DNA from: Desulfobacteraceae bacterium
Lineage (GTDB): Bacteria; Desulfobacterota; Syntrophobacteria; Syntrophobacterales; Syntrophobacteraceae
Length of the DNA stretch: 34,746 nucleotides
Direction of reading: 5' to 3'
Assembly: GCA_021372635.1 (NCBI GenBank)
Contig: JAJFUA010000203.1
Location: forward strand, 1-34,746
Shown here: piece after piece, positions 6,465 through 15,351 of the stretch
Position numbering within the stretch: position 1 is the stretch's first letter
How the letters are laid out: each line of letters starts with the position of its first letter
Translations under genes and position numbers: made by a program
The notes under the pieces: generated by a model
Databases searched by the model: none
Seen by the model: only the letters and a program-made list of their open reading frames with translations
What the model was told of the DNA's origin: nothing

Positions 6465-8773
6465 GGATGCGCCTCTCCGTCCACGGGCAGAGTGAAATAG
6501 AATGTGGCGCCGCCTTCCCTGTTGTTTTCGGCCCATACGGCACCCCCATGAGCTTTGACGATGGTGCGGCTGATCGAGAGTCCCATGCCCAATCCTTCCG
6601 GCTTCGTGGTGAAAAAGGGCTCGAAGATGTGCGCCATGTCCTTCCCGCCGATGCCGGTCCCCGAGTCCTTGATGGAAACCATGGCTGTTCGGCCGTCCTT
6701 CATGGCGGTCTTCAGGAGCAGTACCCGCAGGGCCGGAGGGGTATTGCTCATGGCGGCGATCGCGTTCATCAGCATGTTCAGCACGACCTGCTGCAACTGA
6801 ACGCGATCCGCCCATAAGGGCGGGATTCGAGAATCCAGTTCGGTCACGATGGAAATCTTGCCGAGCAGTGAGGCATTCTGGACGAGTGCGACGGTTTCCC
6901 CGACGACGTCGCCGAGAGTCACCGATTCGCGCCGTGGAGCATCCTTTTTGACGAGAGTCCGCAATCTTCGGATCACTTCACCGGCTCTCCTGCCATCCTG
7001 GACGATGTCGACGAGAATTTTGCCCACCTCGTCCAGATCGGGAGGGGAGCCGGAAAGAAATCGCTGTGCTGCCAGGGAGTTGCAGAGAATGGCCGTCATC
7101 GGCTGGTTGATTTCGTGCGCCAGGGACGATGCCAGTTCCCCGACGGTGACGATCCGCGCCATGTGGGTGAGTTCTTCTCGGCGCATCTGCGCCTCAAGTT
7201 CGGCAGCCTTGCGCTGACTGATATCCGAGTGAGAGACGACGACGCCTCCTCCGGGATTCCTGAAGGGTACCACTTTCATGGTAAACCATCGGGATTCAAA
7301 GGGAGGATCGCAGACATATTCAAACGAGAAGGTTTCGCTTTTCCCGTCCAGGACCGAGAGAATTCCGTTGAGGGCCTGTCCCGCAGAATCGTTGGGCATT
7401 CGGATGGACTGTCTGCAAGACTCCAGGTAATTGCCCCCGGGGCTCAGACCGGTCGGCAAAGGAGACCCGTTCGGGGCGGGAAATCGTTCCCAGGCTTCGT
7501 TGGCGGCGAGAATGAATCCGTTTCCGTCGAGGATGACAATGCGACTCTTCAAGGAGGCCAGCACCGACCGGTTGAACTCTTCGGATACCTTCGTGAAGTC
7601 GGCCACCGTCCGGTACATGGATTCCGTTTCTCTGAGGGAGTATTCGATCCGGCGCCGTTTCCGGAGGCTGACGACCAGAGCGGATATGAGCAACGCCTGA
7701 ACGATCAGGAGGGAGAAAAAACCGACGATCCGCCACCGGTACGTTTCCCATGCGGAGAATGTCCGATAGCGGACCTCGCTGCCTTCGGGCAGGCTTTCTT
7801 CGCCGATTCCCCATCGCCTGAGTTCCCGCGCATCGAAGACGTATCGGCTGGCGCTTTCCTCGACAGGCCCCACCGTACCCGGCTGTTCCCCGGCCAGAAC
7901 GCGGAGCGCAACCCGCGCCAGGACCGCTCCCAGGGAGGAGTAGCTGAGCAGACGGCCGCCCACGATTCCGGATCCCATGTACGGTTCGGCAACGCTGTAG
8001 ATGGGCGTGTTCGTCCGGCTGGAGAGAACGGCGAGAGCGTCGGGGGATTTGTAGGTCCTGCCGGTGCCGTCCTGGAAAAGGGAGATGTAGAGCACGAGGG
8101 AGTTTTCGGGAAGACTCGACAGGCGCTGGACGAAATCGTCCATGGAAAGCCTGCTGAGATACCGGATTTCGATTCGGGTCTCAAGGTTTCGAAGGGCTTC
8201 CCGCGTCATCCTTTCCAGGGACTGATCGAAGCGGGATGCCCCGGTCACGACATAAACCCTGCGGGTGCCTGGGTGCAGGCGCATGGCCGTGGCCATGGTT
8301 CCTTCGATGTCCAGCCCGCCGGTCACTACGGCCGCGACTGGTGGCAGCGCCGGACCGCCGAGCATTATCGGATCCTGCTCGCAGAGAATCACGGGGACGT
8401 TCTTAAAGGATTCCGGGCTGTATTCCGACAGGAATTTGAGGGATGGGCGCAAATCGGCTACGATGAGGTCGACTCTGACGATGGAATATTTCTCGCGGTA
8501 TAGCTCCATGAGCCTGTCGTGGTATCGCTCGTCCGGGAACCTGGTCAGGTCCATACATTCCACGTAGAATTCGAATTCGTAGTCCTTCGATGCCGTCAGC
8601 GTTTTCCGGAATCCGGTGTCGAGATTGATGAACCCGGGCATGTTGCTTTCGTACGGGTAGAGGACGAGGATCCTCTTTCTCTGCACCGCTGCGGATGAAT
8701 CCGGGAAGAAAACGGAAAACAGCAGCAGGCACAAAAGTGTGGCAGAGATTTTCGGATTGATCAGAGGTCTCAT
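6461..8773 (-). CDS. Sensor histidine kinase with ABC-type substrate-binding sensor domain
   Basis: A 770-residue hybrid sensor. Residues 1-29 are a signal/anchor segment. Residues about 33-345 resemble the ABC_sub_bind (LuxQ/YtfQ-like periplasmic-binding) fold, with alternating strand/helix pattern and KRILVLYPYES at its start. A membrane helix (about 348-370) leads to a PAS-like domain (about 400-520), a HisKA dimerisation domain with His553 in LAHEINQPM, and an HATPase domain: N box around Asn670, G1 DSGTGIG, F box FEPFFTTKPEG, G2 GLGMGLSI. The H-box and FixJ partner make it FixL/TodS-like. It should sense an extracytoplasmic small molecule; the ligand cannot be read from sequence. No strong ribosome site precedes the ATG. 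Confidence 0.9.
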   Translation of the reverse strand: MRPLINPKISATLLCLLLFSVFFPDSSAAVQRKRILVLYPYESNMPGFINLDTGFRKTLTASKDYEFEFYVECMDLTRFPDERYHDRLMELYREKYSIVRVDLIVADLRPSLKFLSEYSPESFKNVPVILCEQDPIMLGGPALPPVAAVVTGGLDIEGTMATAMRLHPGTRRVYVVTGASRFDQSLERMTREALRNLETRIEIRYLSRLSMDDFVQRLSSLPENSLVLYISLFQDGTGRTYKSPDALAVLSSRTNTPIYSVAEPYMGSGIVGGRLLSYSSLGAVLARVALRVLAGEQPGTVGPVEESASRYVFDARELRRWGIGEESLPEGSEVRYRTFSAWETYRWRIVGFFSLLIVQALLISALVVSLRKRRRIEYSLRETESMYRTVADFTKVSEEFNRSVLASLKSRIVILDGNGFILAANEAWERFPAPNGSPLPTGLSPGGNYLESCRQSIRMPNDSAGQALNGILSVLDGKSETFSFEYVCDPPFESRWFTMKVVPFRNPGGGVVVSHSDISQRKAAELEAQMRREELTHMARIVTVGELASSLAHEINQPMTAILCNSLAAQRFLSGSPPDLDEVGKILVDIVQDGRRAGEVIRRLRTLVKKDAPRRESVTLGDVVGETVALVQNASLLGKISIVTELDSRIPPLWADRVQLQQVVLNMLMNAIAAMSNTPPALRVLLLKTAMKDGRTAMVSIKDSGTGIGGKDMAHIFEPFFTTKPEGLGMGLSISRTIVKAHGGAVWAENNREGGATFYFTLPVDGEAHP

Positions 8774-9322
8774 AAGTATCTTGACTCGGGGCTAAACCGG
8801 GAAACGGAACGTTCCACTCGCGCACACAAATTGGTTGCAGAAATTCGGTATCCCTTAATCTAACAATTTAAAGAACGAATGCAATGCGAAAACGGGATTT
8901 CATTATCCGCTATCTATGGCTCCTTGCGGAAATGGAATGGTGTCGGCAAACACTGCGTTTTCGGCTGGAGAACTTGTTGGAATCCCCGGGGAGAACGTGT
9001 GGCCGGCGATCCGGCTCCCTTGTCGGGCTCCGGAGTCCATTGGCTCGATCATTTTACAGACGAGGGAGGATGAGGCTTTTGACGATCGATGCGCCATGTC
9101 CCTCTTCTACAAAACGGGCAGGTATAGTATCGTGCCGACTGGTGCCTGTCGGCAGTTGAAGTTTGATGGAAAGAGGGGCGGCAGCGGCATTTTTGACCCT
9201 TGCGGGCAAGGCTTCCGTGATGGCGTGAAAGTCCCGGGAGGCCCCCCCTCTGGCGGCCGGCGAAGTGGTCCTCGACGCCGGTACCTGCAATCGTATCATT
9301 ATGGGCATGCGGAGGTCAGTTC
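8774..9322. other. 549-bp divergent intergenic region
   Basis: This gap separates the minus-strand kinase from the plus-strand DUF6909-like gene and should carry promoters in both directions. Short open frames on both strands (for example 8884-9159 on plus, 9054-9308 on minus) overlap each other, are rich in Arg/Ser/Pro and resemble no family. I see no RNA gene. A possible kinase promoter and a 10-bp palindrome (GGAACGTTCC, 8806-8815) are the only notable sites. Confidence 0.6.
8857..8884 (-). promoter_or_regulatory. Possible sigma-70-like promoter for the kinase gene
   Basis: On the minus strand TTGCAT (8884-8879) is separated by 16 nt from TAGATT (8862-8857). Both hexamers are partial matches to the bacterial consensus, in an AT-rich island of an otherwise GC-rich region, about 85 nt before the kinase ATG. 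The palindrome GGAACGTTCC at 8806-8815 would lie in the leader. Confidence 0.3.
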
Positions 9323-11023
9323 ATGGAAGAGACTACGAGATCGAATGCGGCGAGGCTGGCGATTCACAATTTCAGGATTGCCGCGGATGCCCTTCTCCTG
9401 ATGGGCCGCTTCAAGATGAACGGACGATCCGGGCAGGTCCTGCAGGATGCCTTGAAAACGCTCAGTCCCGAAATCTACGGAACAATGAACGATCCCAGGC
9501 GAATAGAGTTGAAGGGGCTTGAATACGTGATGGACAGGCTGCCGCGCGGAATCGAAGAATGCAGCAGGTTCATCATGACCTCGGAGGCGGATCTCGAATT
9601 CACCCCATTTGAGATGCTGGAACCGCCGAAGCGCAGGAGAACGTCCTACCGGATCAACGAGAAAGAGATGTGCTTCGTGATTACTCGCGGCTTCAGCGAG
9701 ATCTACGATATCCTTACGCACCTGACCTTCCTCTATATCGAAGCGGTGAATATCCACAACCGGATGACCGACGATGAAGGGAATCTGACCACGGAGTGGA
9801 AAGAGCTTCAAAGCTTCATGGAAAATATTGAAGAATCCGATGCCGGCAAGCTCAATCGCGCCCTGTGGAACATGAGTATCATTCTTGGCAGAACATTTCA
9901 CGAGACGAAAGAAACTTTCGAGTATTTCGAAAAATCCAGGAGAGAGATGAACGCGAGCAACGGGTTATTCGAGATTGTCCTGAAGCTCGGGAAGGTGATG
10001 GAAAAGATCGTCAACAAGGAGGCGGACTTTGAAATCCAGTTCACTCCGGACCTGAGTCATATGATCCTGCACCAGGTGTGCGGGAAGAAATGGGCGGCCA
10101 CGATCAAGAAGAAACTTCTGGACCTGAATCTGTACGACCGGCCGCTGCACATTATCAGCTCGAATCTGCACAGCGTTCTCAATCTCTTGTACGGGTATGC
10201 CGCCGTGGGGGCCGGCCGGGAAAATGAACTCTCCGGCGATCTGTACCTGCTGATGCAGAAGCTTCGCCACAGGGCCGCGGAAGTGAAGGATTATGCGATC
10301 CGACACGGTTTTCACGAGATTCCGGATTCCTGCGGTGCGCAAACCGACTGCCAGATCATCGACGCAGCCGCAATCGACCTGGAGGGCATTCATCCCGACT
10401 TACGGATCGACAGGGAAGAGGTGGAAAAGGAAAAGCCTGTCCTGCTCGTGATGGACTATGCGTTCGGGACTCAGGCTTTCGAGTTGATCGATTCGCTGCT
10501 ACAGCCCACAATCGTGAACGGGGAGGAGAGGAACCTGGACCTTCGCTCCATGTCGGTCATGGGCAAGGCCGGGACGATTCGGGGGAAAAAGGGCGACATC
10601 ATGATCGCCACTTCCCACGTTCTCGAGGGCTCCGCGCACAATTACATCCTGGACAACGATCTGAAAAAGGAAGATTTCGACGGATACGGGGACGTCTTTG
10701 CGGGGCCCGTGGTGACCGTGCTCGGCACATCGCTCCAGAACCGCGACGTACTGGAGACATTCAGGAATACGAGCTGGAAAGCCGTGGGCCTGGAGATGGA
10801 AGGCGGGCATTACCAGAGGGCCATCAGTGCCGCCATGATTCGGCAGCACATTTCGAAACATGTGAAAGTGCGGTATGCCTACTATGCTTCGGACAACCCG
10901 CTCGAAAGCGGCCAGACACTGGCTTCGGGAAGCCTGGGAGAAGCGGGGATAAAACCGACCTACCTGATTACGAAGTGCATACTGGAGAAGATCCTGCAGG
11001 GGCGGACGGGGGAAAGGGAGTGA
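9323..11023 (+). CDS. DUF6909-like protein with nucleoside-phosphorylase-like C-terminal region
   Basis: A 566-residue cytoplasmic protein with GGAGG about 7 nt before its ATG; no signal peptide or membrane helix. The N-terminal half matches from memory the DUF6909 family (SPEIYG, GLEYVMDRLPRGIEECSRF, RRRTSYRI, RGFSEIYDILTHLTFLYIEA). The C-terminal part (about 380-560) looks like the purine/uridine phosphorylase superfamily: a VLLVMDYAFG strand, a MGKAGTIRGKKGDIMIAT segment, and the EMEGGHY motif, which corresponds to the MEG/MEA signature contacting ribose in nucleoside phosphorylases. A nucleoside or nucleotide substrate is therefore plausible but unproven. It is the only plus-strand gene here, convergent with aspA across a strong stem-loop. 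Confidence 0.8.
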   Translation: MEETTRSNAARLAIHNFRIAADALLLMGRFKMNGRSGQVLQDALKTLSPEIYGTMNDPRRIELKGLEYVMDRLPRGIEECSRFIMTSEADLEFTPFEMLEPPKRRRTSYRINEKEMCFVITRGFSEIYDILTHLTFLYIEAVNIHNRMTDDEGNLTTEWKELQSFMENIEESDAGKLNRALWNMSIILGRTFHETKETFEYFEKSRREMNASNGLFEIVLKLGKVMEKIVNKEADFEIQFTPDLSHMILHQVCGKKWAATIKKKLLDLNLYDRPLHIISSNLHSVLNLLYGYAAVGAGRENELSGDLYLLMQKLRHRAAEVKDYAIRHGFHEIPDSCGAQTDCQIIDAAAIDLEGIHPDLRIDREEVEKEKPVLLVMDYAFGTQAFELIDSLLQPTIVNGEERNLDLRSMSVMGKAGTIRGKKGDIMIATSHVLEGSAHNYILDNDLKKEDFDGYGDVFAGPVVTVLGTSLQNRDVLETFRNTSWKAVGLEMEGGHYQRAISAAMIRQHISKHVKVRYAYYASDNPLESGQTLASGSLGEAGIKPTYLITKCILEKILQGRTGERE

Positions 11024-11118
11024 CCTTCCCCACCGCTCTGCGGCCCGGGGCCTTGATGGGGGGATTTCACCGTCGGGGAGCGCACTTTCCCCCGTTGATC
11101 CGTGCCGACTTGTGCTAC

Positions 11119-11160
11119 CGGACGCCTCTTCCGCTCTTTCGAGGGCGCAAGAGGCGTCCG
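11119..11160. terminator. Convergent stem-loop between the DUF6909-like gene and aspA
   Basis: CGGACGCCTCTT (11119-11130) pairs perfectly with AAGAGGCGTCCG (11149-11160), a 12-bp stem with an 18-nt loop that can pair further inside. It lies 95 nt after the plus-strand stop and 5 nt after the minus-strand aspA stop, so it can end transcription from both sides. Neither flank has a good T-run. Confidence 0.65.
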
Positions 11161-11164
11161 TGTT

Positions 11165-13066
11165 CTATGCCTTGCCCATAGCGGGAACCTGGCGGGGATG
11201 CGTCATGCGTTCGGGGCTCAGAATATCCTCGAGGGCTTCCCGGGAAAGCCAGCCTTTTTCCAGGGTCAGTTCATAGACGCTGCGGCCGGTTTCCAGCGCC
11301 TCCCTGGCGACGGCCACGGATTTCTCGTACCCAAGCACCGGGTTCAAGGCGGTAACCAGTCCAATGCTGTTTTCGACGAACTGCCTGCATCGTTCGCGGT
11401 GGGCCTTGATCCCCGTGATGCACCGGCTTGCGAGAACGATGCATGCGTTCTTGAGAATCATGAGCCCGTGGAGCAGGTCGTAGATCAGTATGGGCTCCGC
11501 CATGTTCAGTTCCAGTTCGCTGGCCTCCGACGCCATGGAGATGGTCATGTCGTAGCCGATGATCTGGTAGCACACCTGGTTGACCATTTCGGGAATCACG
11601 GGGTTGACCTTGCCCGGCATGATGGAGGACCCCGGCTGCATTGCCGGGAGGGTGATTTCGTACAGGCCGCATCGCGGGCCGGAGGAGAGCCAGCGCAGGT
11701 CGTTGCAGATCTTGGAAATCTGCACGGCGGCGCGCTTCATGTTCCCCGACATCTGGGCAAAGGAGCCTCCTTCCTGGGTGGCTTCCACCAGGTTGGCCGC
11801 CTTGCGCACGGGGATTCCGCTGACCTCGGCCAGGTGTTGCGTCACCAGGTCGGCATATCCCGGCGGACTGTTCAACCCGGTGCCGATGGCCGTGGCGCCC
11901 ATGTTGATGTCGTGAAGCTCCGTCGCGGCGTGTTCCAGACTCCTCATGGAGCTTCCGATCATGACGGCGTAGGCTCCGAATTCCTGGCCCAGGGTCATCG
12001 GTACCGCATCCTGGTTTTCCGTCCGTCCCATCTTCAGGACATCGGCAAATTCGGCCGCCTTGGCTTCCAGCGCGGTTTTGAGTTCGCCCATGGCGCCAAG
12101 GGTGTCCTTCAGCGAGAGGATGACCGCAAGCTTTGCCGCGGTCGGGTAGGCATCGTTGGTCGACTGGGAGCAGTTGACGTCGTCGTTGGGATGCAGGTAC
12201 CGGTACTGGCCTTTTTCATGCCCCATGATTTCGAGTGCCCGGTTTGCGATGACCTCGTTGGCGTTCATGTTGGTGGATGTGCCCGCACCTCCCTGAATCA
12301 TGTCCACCACGAACTGATCGTGCAGCTTTCCGGCGAGTATCTCGTCGCAGGCGGTGCAGATCGCGTCCATCTTTTCCCGGGCGAGACCCCCCAGGCCGGC
12401 GTTGGCCAGTGCGGCGGCTTTTTTCACATAGGCCAGGGAGTTGACGAAGTGGGCGAAATTCTTGAGGGGAGTGCCCGAAATGGGGAAGTTTTCCAGGGCG
12501 CGGAGCGTCTGTACTCCGTAGTAGGCGTGGTTGGGGATTTCGCGTTCCCCGAGGAGGTCGTGCTCCATGCGCACATTTCGAATAAGCTGGTCGGTGGCCC
12601 CGGCAGCCATGAGCTTTTCCGTGGCGTACCGGAGACGATCGTTCAGCCTCCGTGCCACCTGTGCGACGATGCGGTAGAAGGCATCCGAATTGGTCCGGCG
12701 GACCCCCTCCCAGACGTCTTTGGCAACCTCCAGCACGGTTGCCCCCCTGGGGGTGTACGCGCTGACCGTGTGGGGTGAGTCGTCCAGAAGGGCCACTTCT
12801 CCGATCATCGCTCCGACTCCGAGATTGGCCAGGTGGACCTGGGAACCGTGCAGTCCCCTGACGATTTCGACTTCCCCCTCTTCCACGACTCCGAACCACA
12901 GCCGGGGCGTCGACTCGTGAAACAGCCACGAACCTGCCGGATAGACCTTTCTCACCCCCTGGGAGAAGATGATGCGAAGATAACTCTCATGGATCCCCGT
13001 GGCGGATGCCGCGTGTTGGATGATCTGTTCCACGAGACTGCCTGGTTTTTCGGGTTCCGTCTGCAT
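11165..13066 (-). CDS. aspA: Aspartate ammonia-lyase with N-terminal cyclic-nucleotide-binding-like domain
   Basis: A 633-residue fusion. Residues about 30-150 form a CRP/PKA-type cNMP-binding beta-barrel (GSWLFHE, GVVEEGEVEIV, IGEVALLDDSP). Residues about 164-630 are a complete class II lyase closer to aspartase than to fumarase: RMEHDLLGEREIPNHAYYGVQT, GTSTNMNANEVIANRALE, the SQSTNDAYPTA loop, and signature GSSIMPGKVNP at 479-489 with catalytic Ser481. It should convert L-aspartate to fumarate and ammonia. In the barrel the phosphate-binding Glu90 is kept, but His99 stands where cAMP-binders have Arg, so a different ligand or none may bind. AAGGAG lies 7 nt before the ATG. It follows the dicarboxylate carrier by 39 nt, suggesting aspartate import feeding fumarate respiration or succinate exchange. 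Confidence 0.88.
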   Translation of the reverse strand: MQTEPEKPGSLVEQIIQHAASATGIHESYLRIIFSQGVRKVYPAGSWLFHESTPRLWFGVVEEGEVEIVRGLHGSQVHLANLGVGAMIGEVALLDDSPHTVSAYTPRGATVLEVAKDVWEGVRRTNSDAFYRIVAQVARRLNDRLRYATEKLMAAGATDQLIRNVRMEHDLLGEREIPNHAYYGVQTLRALENFPISGTPLKNFAHFVNSLAYVKKAAALANAGLGGLAREKMDAICTACDEILAGKLHDQFVVDMIQGGAGTSTNMNANEVIANRALEIMGHEKGQYRYLHPNDDVNCSQSTNDAYPTAAKLAVILSLKDTLGAMGELKTALEAKAAEFADVLKMGRTENQDAVPMTLGQEFGAYAVMIGSSMRSLEHAATELHDINMGATAIGTGLNSPPGYADLVTQHLAEVSGIPVRKAANLVEATQEGGSFAQMSGNMKRAAVQISKICNDLRWLSSGPRCGLYEITLPAMQPGSSIMPGKVNPVIPEMVNQVCYQIIGYDMTISMASEASELELNMAEPILIYDLLHGLMILKNACIVLASRCITGIKAHRERCRQFVENSIGLVTALNPVLGYEKSVAVAREALETGRSVYELTLEKGWLSREALEDILSPERMTHPRQVPAMGKA

Positions 13067-13105
13067 AGGCTTACTCCTTTTGCCGTGGTGACGACCGTCT
13101 GTTCG

Positions 13106-14454
13106 CTAGAAGAAGAGCCCGGCAAGGACCAGGCCGGCTGTTACGGCGCAGGCGGTTGATACCAGCCCGGGCAGCATGAATGAATGGTTCAGAACATATT
13201 TCCCGATGCGCGTGGTGCCGCTGCGGTCGAAGTTGATGGCGGCGATAATGGTGCCGTAGGTGGGCAGAAAGAAGTATCCGTTGACCGCGGGCCACATGGC
13301 GATCAGGTATTGGGACGGGATTCCGAGGCTGATTCCGAGAGGCATGAGCGCCCGCGTCGTCGCCGCCTGGCTGAAGAGCAGCACCGAGGCAAAGAAAAGG
13401 CCGAAGGCGAACGAAATCGGGTAAGCCGTCGTAAGGTCTCCGATAAGTCCGATGATCACCTTCTCGTTTCCCTTGATGAACGTATCGCCCAGCCAGGCCA
13501 GTCCGAAAATGCCTATGACCGCCGTAAGTCCCGCCTGGGAGGAGTTGGTCCTGGTGACGCTTGCGGCGGGGACCTTCGTGAGCACCAGGATGAGGGCTGC
13601 GATGGAGAGCATCACGATCTGAATGCTGGTGGCCATATCAAGGGGAACCATCGCGTTTCCCTTGAGGATCTGCGGGCGAAGCACGGGGAAGAGCCCTGCC
13701 AGGACGATGAAGCCGACACCAGCCAGAAAGATCATGGCGCTCGTTTTCCCTGTTGCCGGCAATTCGCGCTTTACCTTGACCGTTGTCACGGCGGCCGTTC
13801 CGCCCTCGCAGGCCGAAAGCAGGGCATTTTCCGCCATGCGCCGGTTGTACTCCGGATCGTCTTTCAGTTCCTTGCCCACCCTGGTCTGAACGAGTGCGGC
13901 AATGAAAACGCCGATCAGGGTGGCCGGTATGGCGACCAGGATGATGTGCACCAGGCCCAGCCCAGCCGGTTCGAAAAGGGCGATCATGGCCGCCATGGCC
14001 GCTGAAACGGGGGAGGCCGTGATGGCCTGCTGCGAGGCGATGGTCGAGACCGCTATGGGCCTTTCCGGACGAATGCCGTTCTCGTGGGCGACTTCGTATA
14101 TGATCGGCAGGAGAGGGTAGAAGACATGGCCGGTGCCTGCGCCGAGGGTGAATATATAGGATACGATCGGCGCGACGATGGTGATTTGCCGGGGGTTCTT
14201 CCGGATGATTCTTTCAGCGGCGTGCACCAGGTACTCGATCCCCCCGGCGGCTTCCATGACGGCGGTGGCCATGATGACCGCCAGGACGATGAGCATGACG
14301 TCCACCGGAGGGGCCGTGGGGGGAGGCCGAAAAAGTAGGAAAGGACGAGGACGCCGACGCCTCCCCAAAGCCCCAGCCCGACACCGCCGGATCGGCTTCC
14401 CATCAGGATGGCGCCAACGACGACCGCAAATTCGATGAGAATCTTCAACCCCAT
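13106..14454 (-). CDS. dcuB: DcuB-like anaerobic C4-dicarboxylate antiporter, interrupted by a -1 frameshift
   Basis: The product should exchange aspartate, fumarate or malate for succinate across the inner membrane. The first 46 residues are read from the ATG at 14454 (AAGGAAG just upstream): ILMGSRSGGVGLGLWGGVGV and SYFFGLPP are typical of the Dcu N-terminus. The remaining roughly 403 residues (PPVDVMLIVLAVI, GTGHVFYPLLPIIYEVA, IRPERPIA, FDRSGTTRIGKYVLNHSF) lie in the -1 frame. The frames meet at a C6 run on the coding strand (14318-14323). One more C would restore a protein of about 449 residues, close to the family length. Causes could be a sequencing error, a real mutation, or slippage at C-CCC-CCA. 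The sequence is closer to DcuB than DcuA. It lies between the binding protein and aspA. Confidence 0.8.
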
Positions 14455-14507
14455 GAGCTTCCTTTCTTTATCCGATGGCAGGGGCCCGGGGACCGCTCCG
14501 GATTCTG

Positions 14508-15329
14508 TCAGGGATTTCCGCGCAAGGTCTTCAGGCTCGATTCCATCTCAGCCAGGTACTTCTGCCGTAACTTTTCGTAGGTCCCATCCTCTTTCATCCT
14601 GGCGAGCTGCCTGTTGATCCAGTTGAGAAATTCCGTGTCGCCCTTCCGCACGGCAAGGGCATAAGGATGCGGGTTGAAGGGCGGACCTGCGGCCTTGAGG
14701 CCCGGGTTCTTTCGAGCCAGGAAAAGAGCCGTCATGTCGTCGGTGCAGACCACATCCACGCTTTTGGCCTTTAAGGCTTCGACCGCTTCTCCGAGGGTTG
14801 CGAAGCCGGTTCGGATCGATCGAGGGGCGATCTGCTCCAGGTCCTTTTCCTGGATCGCTCCCTTGAGCACGCCCACTTTTTTCCCCTCGAGGTCCTTGAG
14901 GCCGCTTACGGCGATGTCGCCGGCAACGAGGAGCAGGGATTCCGAAAGGAAATAGGGTTCCGAGAATTCCAGAACCTGCTTTCGCTGTTCGGTAATGGTC
15001 ATCGCAGCTGCGATGACGTCGATCCAGCGGCTATAGAGAAACGGGATGCGGCTTCCCGACGTTACGGAAACCAGTTCGAGCCTCCCGTCGGCGTCGAAAA
15101 GCTTTTGGGCAAGATAACCGGCCATTTCGACGTCAAGGCCCTGCTGGATGCCCGATTCGTCGACGTATCCGAACGGCGGAAAATCGCTCCTGACCCCGAC
15201 GAGCAGTTTTCCTCTCTGCCGGGCGTCGTCCAGTCCGCCGGCCGCCGCCCGGTTTCCCGCGGCAACGGCAATGCCTATTGCGATCACAAGGACAATGCTT
15301 GTCCGGAGCATCGAAAATCGCAGGTTCAT
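14508..15329 (-). CDS. Periplasmic amino-acid-type solute-binding protein (SBP_bac_3)
   Basis: A 273-residue protein starting at the ATG at 15329, with AAGGAG 7 nt upstream; a longer frame to 15437 lacks this. A signal peptide (about 1-30) is followed by a family 3 binding fold: LLVGVRSDFPPFGYVDESG, GLDVEMAGYLAQKLF, the RWIDVIAAAMTITEQRKQVLEFSEPYF segment, and a hinge region with VDVVCTDDMTALFL. Family 3 proteins bind polar amino acids or opines and usually feed an ABC transporter, but no permease or ATPase gene is nearby. It lies 22 nt after the efflux outer-membrane gene and 53 nt before the dicarboxylate carrier. Capturing aspartate or a related acid for the neighbours is an inference from context. 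Confidence 0.85.
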   Translation of the reverse strand: MNLRFSMLRTSIVLVIAIGIAVAAGNRAAAGGLDDARQRGKLLVGVRSDFPPFGYVDESGIQQGLDVEMAGYLAQKLFDADGRLELVSVTSGSRIPFLYSRWIDVIAAAMTITEQRKQVLEFSEPYFLSESLLLVAGDIAVSGLKDLEGKKVGVLKGAIQEKDLEQIAPRSIRTGFATLGEAVEALKAKSVDVVCTDDMTALFLARKNPGLKAAGPPFNPHPYALAVRKGDTEFLNWINRQLARMKEDGTYEKLRQKYLAEMESSLKTLRGNP

Positions 15330-15351
15330 GCCCTCACTCCTTTTCACGGTG

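Noticed and set aside
8884-9159. Small gene in the divergent gap
   Set aside because: No ribosome site, Arg/Ser-rich composition, competing frames on both strands, and no recognisable motif.
11102-12778. 558-codon open frame on plus
   Set aside because: Antisense to aspA and also crosses the convergent stem-loop; no family resemblance.
13106-14368. Dicarboxylate carrier starting at 14368 as an intact 420-residue gene
   Set aside because: Its first 17 residues (Arg/Pro-rich) are unlike the family, while the proper N-terminal helix lies in the other frame from 14454.
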